64,000 nucleotides of DNA from Isoperla grammatica (taxonomy: Eukaryota > Arthropoda > Insecta > Plecoptera > Perlodidae). The position numbers and the translations under genes were made by a program. This document shows, in pieces, positions 49,801-61,500 of this stretch; the first letter of the stretch is position 1; every line of letters begins with the position of its first letter. The stretch is taken from assembly GCA_945910005.1 (NCBI GenBank), contig OX246744.1, positions 40,868,406 through 40,932,405 of the forward strand, written 5' to 3'. The notes below the pieces were generated by a model, which ran no database searches, was not told the DNA's origin, and was given only the letters and a program-made list of their open reading frames with translations.

Positions 49801-52800
49801 CCAGCTGTATGATACAGGCCAGGCGGCTATTGTACGCTGTGTAAGCACCTCTAGCTGTATGATACAGACAGGCAGCTATTCTACGCTGTGTACGCACTCC
49901 CCAGCTGTATGATACAGGCCAGGCGGCTATTGTACGCTGTGTAAGCACCTCTAGCTGTATGATACAGACAGGCAGCTATTGTACGCTGTGTAAGCACCTC
50001 TAGCTGTATGATACAGACAGGCAGCTATTGTACGCTGTGTAAGCACCTCTAGCTGTATGATACAGGCCAGGCGGCTATTGTACGCTGTGTAAGCACTCCC
50101 CAGCTGTATGATACAGACAGGCAGCTATTGTACGCTGTGTAAGCACCTCTAGCTGTATGATACAGACAGGCGGCTATTGTACGCTGTGTAAGCACCTCTA
50201 GCTGTATGATACAGACAGGCAGCTATTGTACGCTGTGTAAGCACCTCTAGCTGTATGATACAGACAGGCAGCTATTGTACGCTGTGTAAGCACCTCTAGC
50301 TGTATGATACAGACAGGCAGCTATTGTACGCTGTGTAAGCACCTCTAGCTGTATGATACAGACAGGCAGCTATTGTACGCTGTGTAAGCACCTCTAGCTG
50401 TATGATACAGACAGGCAGCTATTGTACGCTGTGTAAGCACCTCTAGCTGTATGATACAGACAGGCAGCTATTGTACGCTGTGTAAGCACCTCTAGCTGTA
50501 TGATACAGACAGGCAGCTATTGTACGCTGTGTACGCACCTCTAGCTGTATGATACAGACAGGCGGCTATTGTACGCTGTGTAAGCACCTCTAGCTGTATG
50601 ATACAGACAGGCAGCTATTGTACGCTGTGTAAGCACCTCTAGCTGTATGATACAGACAGGCAGCTATTGTACGCTGTGTAAGCACCTCTAGCTGTATGAT
50701 ACAGACAGGCAGCTATTGTACGCTGTGTAAGCACCTCTAGCTGTATGATACAGGCCAGGCGGCTATTGTACGCTGTGTAAGCACCTCTAGCTGTATGATA
50801 CAGACAGGCAGCTATTGTACGCTGTGTAAGCACTCCCCAGCTGTATGATACAGACAGGCAGCTATTGTACGCTGTGTAAGCACCTCTAGCTGTATGATAC
50901 AGACAGGCAGCTATTGTACGCTGTGTAAGCACCTCTAGCTGTATGATACAGACAGGCAGCTATTGTACGCTGTGTAAGCACTCCCCAGCTGTATGATACA
51001 GACAGGCAGCTATTGTACGCTGTGTAAGCACTCCCCAGCTGTATGATACAGACAGGCAGCTATTGTACGCTGTGTAAGCACCTCTAGCTGTATGATACAG
51101 ACAGGCGGCTATTGTACGCTGTGTAAGCACCTCTAGCTGTATGATACAGACAGGCGGCTATTGTACGCTGTGTAAGCACCTCTAGCTGTATGATACAGAC
51201 AGGCGGCTATTGTACGCTGTGTAAGCACTCCCCAGCTGTATGACACAGGCCAGGCGGCTATTGTACGCTGTGTAAGCACCTCTAGCTGTATGATACAGAC
51301 AGGCAGCTATTGTACGCTATGTAAGCACCTCTAGCTGTATGATACAGACAGGCAGCTATTGTACGCTGTGTACGCACCTCTAGCTGTATGATACAGACAG
51401 GCAGCTATTGTACGCTGTGTACGCACCTCTAGCTGTATGATACAGACAGGCAGCTATTGTACGCTGTGTAAGCACCTCTAGCTGTATGATACAGACAGGC
51501 AGCTATTGTACGCTGTGTAAGCACCTCTAGCTGTATGATACAGACAGGCAGCTATTGTACGCTGTGTAAGCACCTCTAGCTGTATGATACAGACAGGCAG
51601 CTATTGTACGCTGTGTAAGCACCTCTAGCTGTATGATACAGACAGGCAGCTATTGTACGCTGTGTAAGCACCTCTAGCTGTATGATACAGACAGGCAGCT
51701 ATTGTACGCTGTGTAAGCACCTCTAGCTGTATGATACAGACAGGCGGCTATTGTACGCTATGTAAGCACCTCTAGCTGTATGATACAGGCCAGGCGGCTA
51801 TTGTACGCTGTGTAAGCACCTCTAGCTGTATGATACAGACAGGCGGCTATTGTACGCTGTGTAAGCACCTCTAGCTGTATGATACAGACAGGCAGCTATT
51901 GTACGCTGTGTAAGCACCTCTAGATGTATGATACAGGCCAGGCGGCTATTGTACGCTGTGTACGCACCTCTAGCTGTATGATACAGACAGGCAGCTATTG
52001 TACGCTGTGTAAGCACCTCTAGATGTATGATACAGACAGGCAGCTATTGTACGCTGTGTACGCACTCCCCAGCTGTATGATACAGACAGGCGGCTATTGT
52101 ACGCTGTGTAAGCACCTCTAGCTGTATGATACAGACAGGCGGCTATTGTACGCTGTGTAAGCACCTCTAGCTGTATGATACAGACAGGCAGCTATTGTAC
52201 GCTGTGTAAGCACCTCTAGCTGTATGATACAGGCTAGGCAGCTATTGTACGCTGTGTAAGCACCTCTAGCTGTATGATACAGACAGGCAGCTATTGTACG
52301 CTGTGTAAGCACCTCTAGCTGTATGATACAGGCCAGGCGGCTATTGTACGCTGTGTACGCACCTCTAGCTGTATGATACAGACAGGCAGCTATTGTACGC
52401 TGTGTAAGCACCTCTAGCTGTATGATACAGACAGGCAGCTATTGTACGCTGTGTAAGCACCTCTAGCTGTATGATACAGACAGGCGGCTATTGTACGCTG
52501 TGTAAGCACCTCTAGCTGTATGATACAGACAGGCAGCTATTGTACGCTGTGTAAGCACCTCTAGCTGTATGATACAGGCCAGGCGGCTATTGTACGCTGT
52601 GTAAGCACCTCTAGCTGTATGATACAGGCCAGGCGGCTATTGTACGCTGTGTAAGCACCTCTAGCTGTATGATACAGACAGGCAGCTATTGTACGCTGTG
52701 TAAGCACCTCTAGCTGTATGATACAGACAGGCGGCTATTGTACGCTGTGTAAGCACCTCTAGCTGTATGATACAGACAGGCGGCTATTGTACGCTGTGTA

Positions 52801-55800
52801 CGCACCTCTAGCTGTATGATACAGACAGGCAGCTATTGTACGCTGTGTAAGCACCTCTAGCTGTATGATACAGACAGGCAGCTATTGTACGCTGTGTAAG
52901 CACCTCTAGCTGTATGATACAGACAGGCAGCTATTGTACGCTGTGTAAGCACCTCTAGCTGTATGATACAGACAGGCAGCTATTGTACGCTGTGTAAGCA
53001 CCTCTAGCTGTATGATACAGACAGGCGGCTATTGTACGCTGTGTAAGCACCTCTAGCTGTATGATACAGACAGGCGGCTATTGTACGCTGTGTAAGCACC
53101 TCTAGCTGTATGATACAGACAGGCGGCTATTGTACGCTGTGTAAGCACCTCTAGCTGTATGATACAGACAGGCGGCTATTGTACGCTGTGTAAGCACCTC
53201 TAGCTGTATGATACAGACAGGCGGCTATTGTACGCTGTGTAAGCACCTCTAGCTGTATGATACAGACAGGCAGCTATTGTACGCTGTGTAAGCACCTCTA
53301 GCTGTATGATACAGACAGGCGGCTATTGTACGCTGTGTAAGCACCTCTAGCTGTATGATACAGACAGGCAGCTATTGTACGCTGTGTAAGCACCTCTAGC
53401 TGTATGATACAGACAGGCAGCTATTGTACGCTGTGTAAGCACCTCTAGCTGTATGATACAGACAGGCAGCTATTGTACGCTGTGTAAGCACCTCTAGCTG
53501 TATGATACAGACAGGCAGCTATTGTACGCTGTGTAAGCACCTCTAGCTGTATGATACAGACAGGCAGCTATTGTACGCTGTGTAAGCACCTCTAGCTGTA
53601 TGATACAGACAGGCAGCTATTGTACGCTGTGTAAGCACCTCTAGCTGTATGATACAGACAGGCAGCTATTGTACGCTGTGTAAGCACCTCTAGCTGTATG
53701 ATACAGACAGGCAGCTATTGTACGCTGTGTAAGCACCCCTAGCTGTATGATACAGACAGGCAGCTATTGTACGCTGTGTAAGCACCCCTAGCTGTATGAT
53801 ACAGACAGGCGGCTATTGTACGCTGTGTAAGCACCTCTAGCTGTATGATACAGACAGGCAGCTATTGTACGCTGTGTAAGCACCTCTAGCTGTATGATAC
53901 AGGCCAGGCGGCTATTGTACGCTGTGTAAGCACCTCTAGCTGTATGATACAGACAGGCAGCTATTGTACGCTGTGTAAGCACCTCTAGCTGTATGATACA
54001 GACAGGCGGCTATTGTACGCTGTGTAAGCACCTCTAGCTGTATGATACAGGCCAGGCGGCTATTGTACGCTGTGTAAGCACCTCTAGCTGTATGATACAG
54101 ACAGGCGGCTATTGTACGCTGTGTAAGCACCTCTAGCTGTATGATACAGACAGGCGGCTATTGTACGCTGTGTAAGCACCTCTAGCTGTATGATACAGGC
54201 CAGGCGGCTATTGTACGCTGTGTAAGCACCTCTAGCTGTATGATACAGACAGGCGGCTATTGTACGCTGTGTAAGCACCTCTAGCTGTATGATACAGGCC
54301 AGGCGGCTATTGTACGCTGTGTAAGCACCTCTAGCTGTATGATACAGGCCAGGCGGCTATTGTACGCTGTGTACGCACTCCCCAGCTGTATGATACAGGC
54401 CAGGCGGCTATTGTACGCTGTGTAAGCACCTCTAGCTGTATGATACAGGCCAGGCGGCTATTGTACGCTGTGTAAGCACCTCTAGCTGTATGATACAGGC
54501 CAGGCGGCTATTGTACGCTGTGTACGCACTCCCCAGCTGTATGATACAGGCCAGGCGGCTATTGTACGCTGTGTAAGCACCTCTAGCTGTATGATACAGG
54601 CAGGCAGCTATTGTACGCTGTGTAAGCACCTCTAGCTGTATGATACAGACAGGCAGCTATTGTACGCTGTGTAAGCACCTCTAGCTGTATGATACAGACA
54701 GGCGGCTATTGTACGCTGTGTACGCACCTCTAGCTGTATGATACAGACAGGCAGCTATTGTACGCTGTGTAAGCACCTCTAGCTGTATGATACAGACAGG
54801 CGGCTATTGTACGCTGTGTAAGCACCTCTAGCTGTATGATACAGGCCAGGCGGCTATTGTACGCTGTGTAAGCACCTCTAGCTGTATGATACAGACAGGC
54901 GGCTATTGTACGCTGTGTAAGCACCTCTAGCTGTATGATACAGACAGGCAGCTATTGTACGCTGTGTAAGCACCTCTAGCTGTATGATACAGACAGGCAG
55001 CTATTGTACGCTGTGTAAGCACCTCTAGCTGTATGATACAGACAGGCGGCTATTGTACGCTGTGTAAGCACCTCTAGCTGTATGATACAGACAGGCGGCT
55101 ATTGTACGCTGTGTAAGCACCTCTAGCTGTATGATACAGACAGGCAGCTATTGTACGCTGTGTAAGCACCTCTAGCTGTATGATACAGACAGGCGGCTAT
55201 TGTACGCTGTGTAAGCACCTCTAGCTGTACGATACAGGCCAGGCGGCTATTGTACGCTGTGTAAGCACCTCTAGCTGTATGATACAGGCCAGGCGGCTAT
55301 TGTACGCTGTGTAAGCACCTCTAGCTGTATGATACAGACAGGCAGCTATTGTACGCTGTGTAAGCACCTCTAGCTGTATGATACAGACAGGCAGCTATTG
55401 TACGCTGTGTAAGCACCTCTAGCTGTATGATACAGACAGGCAGCTATTGTACGCTGTGTAAGCACCTCTAGCTGTATGATACAGACAGGCGGCTATTGTA
55501 CGCTGTGTAAGCACCTCTAGCTGTATGATACAGGCCAGGCAGCTATTGTACGCTGTGTAAGCACCTCTAGCTGTATGATACAGACAGGCAGCTATTGTAC
55601 GCTGTGTAAGCACCTCTAGCTGTATGATACAGGCCAGGCGGCTATTGTACGCTGTGTAAGCACCTCTAGCTGTATGATACAGACAGGCGGCTATTGTACG
55701 CTGTGTAAGCACCTCTAGCTGTATGATACAGACAGGCGGCTATTGTACGCTGTGTAAGCACCTCTAGCTGTATGATACAGACAGGCGGCTATTGTACGCT

Positions 55801-58800
55801 GTGTACGCACCTCTAGCTGTATGATACAGACAGGCAGCTATTGTACGCTGTGTACGCACTCCCCAGCTGTATGATACAGACAGGCAGCTATTGTACGCTG
55901 TGTAAGCACCTCTAGCTGTATGATACAGGCCAGGCGGCTATTGTACGCTGTGTACGCACTCCCCAGCTGTATGATACAGACAGGCAGCTATTGTACGCTG
56001 TGTACGCACCTCTAGCTGTATGATACAGGCCAGGCGGCTATTGTACGCTGTGTAAGCACCTCTAGCTGTATGATACAGACAGGCGGCTATTGTACGCTGT
56101 GTAAGCACCTCTAGCTGTATGATACAGGCCAGGCGGCTATTGTACGCTGTGTAAGCACCTCTAGCTGTATGATACAGACAGGCGGCTATTGTACGCTGTG
56201 TAAGCACCTCTAGCTGTATGATACAGACAGGCAGCTATTGTACGCTGTGTAAGCACCTCTAGCTGTATGATACAGACAGGCAGCTATTGTACGCTGTGTA
56301 AGCACCTCTAGCTGTATGATACAGACAGGCAGCTATTGTACGCTGTGTAAGCACCTCTAGCTGTATGATACAGACAGGCAGCTATTGTACGCTGTGTAAG
56401 CACCTCTAGCTGTATGATACAGGCCAGGCGGCTATTGTACGCTGTGTAAGCACCTCTAGCTGTATGATACAGGCCAGGCAGCTATTGTACGCTGTGTAAG
56501 CACCTCTAGCTGTATGATACAGACAGGCAGCTATTGTACGCTGTGTAAGCACCTCTAGCTGTATGATACAGACAGGCAGCTATTGTACGCTGTGTAAGCA
56601 CCTCTAGCTGTATGATACAGGCCAGGCAGCTATTCTACGCTGTGTAAGCACCTCTAGCTGTATGATACAGACAGGCAGCTATTGTACGCTGTGTAAGCAC
56701 CTCTAGCTGTATGATACAGACAGGCAGCTATTGTACGCTGTGTAAGCACCTCTAGCTGTATGATACAGACAGGCGGCTATTGTACGCTGTGTAAGCACCT
56801 CTAGCTGTATGATACAGGCCAGGCGGCTATTGTACGCTGTGTAAGCACCTCTAGCTGTATGATACAGACAGGCGGCTATTGTACGCTGTGTAAGCACCTC
56901 TAGCTGTATGATACAGACAGGCAGCTATTGTACGCTGTGTAAGCACTCCCCAGCTGTATGATACAGGCCAGGCGGCTATTCTACGCTGTGTACGCACCTC
57001 TAGCTGTATGATACAGGCCAGGCAGCTATTGTACGCTGTGTCAGCACCTCTAGCTGTATGATACAGGCCAGGCGGCTATTGTACGCTGTGTAAGCACCTC
57101 TAGCTGTATGATACAGACAGGCAGCTATTGTACGCTGTGTAAGCACCTCTAGCTGTATGATACAGGCCAGGCAGCTATTGTACGCTGTGTAAGCACCTCT
57201 AGCTGTATGATACAGACAGGCAGCTATTGTACGCTGTGTAAGCACCTCTAGCTGTATGATACAGGCCAGGCAGCTATTGTACGCTGTGTCAGCACCTCTA
57301 GCTGTATGATACAGGCCAGGCGGCTATTGTACGCTGTGTAAGCACCTCTAGCTGTATGATACAGGCCAGGCGGCTATTGTACGCTGTGTACGCACTCCCC
57401 AGCTGTATGATACAGACAGGCGGCTATTGTACGCTGTGTACGCACCTCTAGCTGTATGATACAGGCCAGGCGGCTATTGTACGCTGTGTAAGCACCTCTA
57501 GCTGTATGATACAGGCCAGGCGGCTATTGTACGCTGTGTAAGCACCTCTAGCTGTATGATACAGGCCAGGCGGCTATTGTACGCTGTGTAAGCACCTCTA
57601 GCTGTATGATACAGGCCAGGCGGCTATTGTACGCTGTGTACGCACTCCCCAGCTGTATGATACAGACAGGCAGCTATTGTACGCTGTGTAAGCACCTCTA
57701 GCTGTATGATACAGACAGGCGGCTATTGTACGCTGTGTAAGCACCTCTAGCTGTATGATACAGGCCAGGCGGCTATTGTACGCTGTGTACGCACTCCCCA
57801 GCTGTATGATACAGACAGGCAGCTATTGTACGCTGTGTAAGCACCTCTAGCTGTATGATACAGACAGGCGGCTATTGTACGCTGTGTAAGCACCTCTAGC
57901 TGTATGATACAGGCCAGGCGGCTATTGTACGCTGTGTACGCACTCCCCAGCTGTATGATACAGACAGGCAGCTATTGTACGCTGTGTAAGCACCTCTAGC
58001 TGTATGATACAGACAGGCAGCTATTGTACGCTGTGTACGCACTCCCCAGCTGTATGATACAGACAGGCAGCTATTGTACGCTGTGTAAGCACCTCTAGCT
58101 GTATGATACAGGCCAGGCGGCTATTGTACGCTGTGTACGCACCTCTAGCTGTATGATACAGGCCAGGCGGCTATTGTACGCTGTGTAAGCACCTCTAGCT
58201 GTATGATACAGGCCAGGCGGCTATTGTACGCTGTGTAAGCACCTCTAGCTGTATGATACAGGCCAGGCGGCTATTGTACGCTGTGTACGCACTCCCCAGC
58301 TGTATGATACAGACAGGCGGCTATTGTACGCTGTGTACGCACTCCCCAGCTGTATGATACAGACAGGCGGCTATTCTACGCTGTGTAAGCACCTCTAGAT
58401 GTATGATACAGGCCAGGCGGCTATTGTACGCTGTGTACGCACTCCCCAGCTGTATGATACAGGCCAGGCGGCTATTGTACGCTGTGTACGCACTCCCCAG
58501 CTGTATGATACAGGCCAGGCGGCTATTGTACGCTGTGTACGCACTCCCCAGCTGTATGATACAGGCCAGGCGGCTATTGTACGCTGTGTAAGCACCTCTA
58601 GCTGTATGATACAGACAGGCAGCTATTGTACGCTGTGTAAGCACCTCTAGCTGTATGATACAGGCCAGGCGGGTATTCTACGCTGTGTACGCACTCCCCA
58701 GCTGTATGATACAGGCCAGGCGGGTATTCTACGCTGTGTACGCACTCCCCAGCTGTATGATACAGGCCAGGCGGCTATTGTACGCTGTGTAAGCACCTCT

Positions 58801-61500
58801 AGCTGTATGATACAGGCCAGGCGGCTATTGTACGCTGTGTAAGCACCTCCAGCTGTATGATACAGGCCAGGCGGCTATTGTACGCTGTGTACGCACTCCC
58901 CAGCTGTATGATACAGGCCAGGCGGCTATTGTACGCTGTGTAAGCACCTCTAGCTGTATGATACAGACAGGCAGCTATTGTACGCTGTGTAAGCACCTCT
59001 AGCTGTATGATACAGGCCAGGCGGGTATTCTACGCTGTGTACGCACTCCCCAGCTGTATGATACAGGCCAGGCGGGTATTCTACGCTGTGTACGCACTCC
59101 CCAGCTGTATGATACAGGCCAGGCGGCTATTGTACGCTGTGTACGCACTCCCCAGCTGTATGATACAGGCCAGGCGGGTATTCTACGCTGTGTACGCACT
59201 CCCCAGCTGTATGATACAGGCCAGGCGGCTATTGTACGCTGTGTAAGCACCTCTAGCTGTATGATACAGGCCAGGCGGCTATTGTACGCTGTGTAAGCAC
59301 CTCTAGCTGTATGATACAGGCCAGGCGGCTATTGTACGCTGTGTACGCACCTCTAGCTGTATGATACAGACAGGCAGCTATTGTACGCTGTGTAAGCACC
59401 TCTAGCTGTATGATACAGGCCAGGCGGCTATTGTACGCTGTGTAAGCACCTCTAGCTGTATGATACAGGCCAGGCGGCTATTGTACGCTGTGTAAGCACC
59501 TCTAGCTGTATGATACAGGCCAGGCGGCTATTGTACGCTGTGTACGCACCTCTAGCTGTATGATACAGGCCAGGCGGCTATTGTACGCTGTGTAAGCACC
59601 TCTAGCTGTATGATACAGGCCAGGCGGCTATTGTACGCTGTGTACGCACCTCTAGCTGTATGATACAGACAGGCAGCTATTGTACGCTGTGTAAGCACCT
59701 CTAGCTGTATGATACAGGCCAGGCGGCTATTGTACGCTGTGTAAGCACCTCTAGCTGTATGATACAGGCTAGGCGGCTATTGTACGCTGTGTAAGCACCT
59801 CTAGCTGTATGATACAGGCCAGGCGGCTATTGTACGCTGTGTAAGCACCTCTAGCTGTATGATACAGGCCAGGCGGCTATTGTACGCAGTGTACGCACTC
59901 CACAGCTGTATGATACAGGCCAGGCGGCTATTGTACGCTGTGTACGCACTCCACAGCTGTATGATACAGGCCAGGCGGCTATTGTACGCAGTGTACGCAC
60001 TCCACAGCTGTATGATACAGGCCAGGCGGCTATTGTACGCAGTGTACGCACTCCACAGCTGTATGATACAGGCCAGGCGGCTATTGTACGCTGTGTACGC
60101 ACTCCCCAGCTGTATGATACAGGCCAGGCGGCTATTGTACGCTGTGTAAGCACCTCTAGCTGTATGATACAGGCCAGGCGGCTATTGTACGCTGTGTAAG
60201 CACCTCTAGCTGTATGATACAGGCCAGGCGGCTATTGTACGCTGTGTAAGCACCTCTAGCTGTATGATACAGGCCAGGCGGCTATTGTACGCTGTGTAAG
60301 CACCTCTAGCTGTATGATACAGGCCAGGCGGCTATTGTACGCTGTGTAAGCACCTCTAGCTGTATGATACAGGCCAGGCGGCTATTGTACGCTGTGTAAG
60401 CACCTCTAGCTGTATGATACAGGCCAGGCGGCTATTGTACGCTGTGTACGCACCTCTAGCTGTATGATACAGACAGGCGGCTATTGTACGCTGTGTAAGC
60501 ACCTCTAGATGTATGATACAGACAGGCAGCTATTGTACGCTGTGTAAGCACCTCTAGATGTATGATACAGGCCAGGCGGCTATTGTACGCTGTGTAAGCA
60601 CCTCTAGATGTATGATACAGACAGGCGGCTATTGTACGCTGTGTAAGCACCTCTAGATGTATGATACAGGCCAGGCGGCTATTGTACGCTGTGTAAGCAC
60701 CTCTAGATGTATGATACAGACAGGCAGCTATTGTACGCTGTGTAAGCACCTCTAGCTGTATGATACAGACAGGCGGCTATTGTACGCTGTGTAAGCACCT
60801 CCAGCTGTATGATACAGACAGGCGGCTATTGTACGCTGTGTAAGCACCTCTAGATGTATGATACAGGCCAGGCGGCTATTGTACGCTGTGTAAGCACCTC
60901 TAGCTGTATGATACAGGCCAGGCGGCTATTGTACGCTGTGTAAGCACCTCTAGCTGTATGATACAGACAGGCAGCTATTGTACGCTGTGTAAGCACCTCT
61001 AGCTGTATGATACAGACAGGCGGCTATTGTACGCTGTGTAAGCACCTCTAGCTGTATGATACAGGCCAGGCGGCTATTGTACGCTGTGTACGCACTCCTT
61101 AGCTGTATGATACAGGCAGGCAGCTATTGTACGCTGTGTAAGCACCTCTAGCTGTATGATACAGGCCAGGCGGCTATTGTACGCTGTGTACGCACCTCTA
61201 GCTGTATGATACAGGCCAGGCGGCTATTGTACGCTGTGTAAGCACTCCCCAGCTGTATGATACAGACAGGCAGCTATTGTACGCTGTGTAAGCACCTCTA
61301 GCTGTATGATACAGGCAGGCAGCTATTGTACGCTGTGTAAGCACCTCTAGCTGTATGATACAGGCCAGGCGGCTATTGTACGCTGTGTAAGCACCTCTAG
61401 CTGTATGATACAGGCCAGGCGGCTATTGTACGCTGTGTACGCACTCCCCAGCTGTATGATACAGACAGGCAGCTATTGTACGCTGTGTAAGCACCTCTAG
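31880..61500. repeat. Mosaic zone with higher-order repetition
   Basis: Forty-nine-, 50- and 51-base forms are interleaved. The variant order is not random: near 44.2-45.9 kb the same arrangement recurs at an offset of 645 bases (TACGCACTCCCC at 44252 and 44897). Local bursts of private variants occur: CTGTACGATACAGG at 47570-47890, GCGGGTATTCTACG at 58670-59190, CGCAGTGTACGCACTCCACAGC at 59880-60060 and CTAGATG alternating every two monomers at 60500-60760. Confidence 0.85.
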
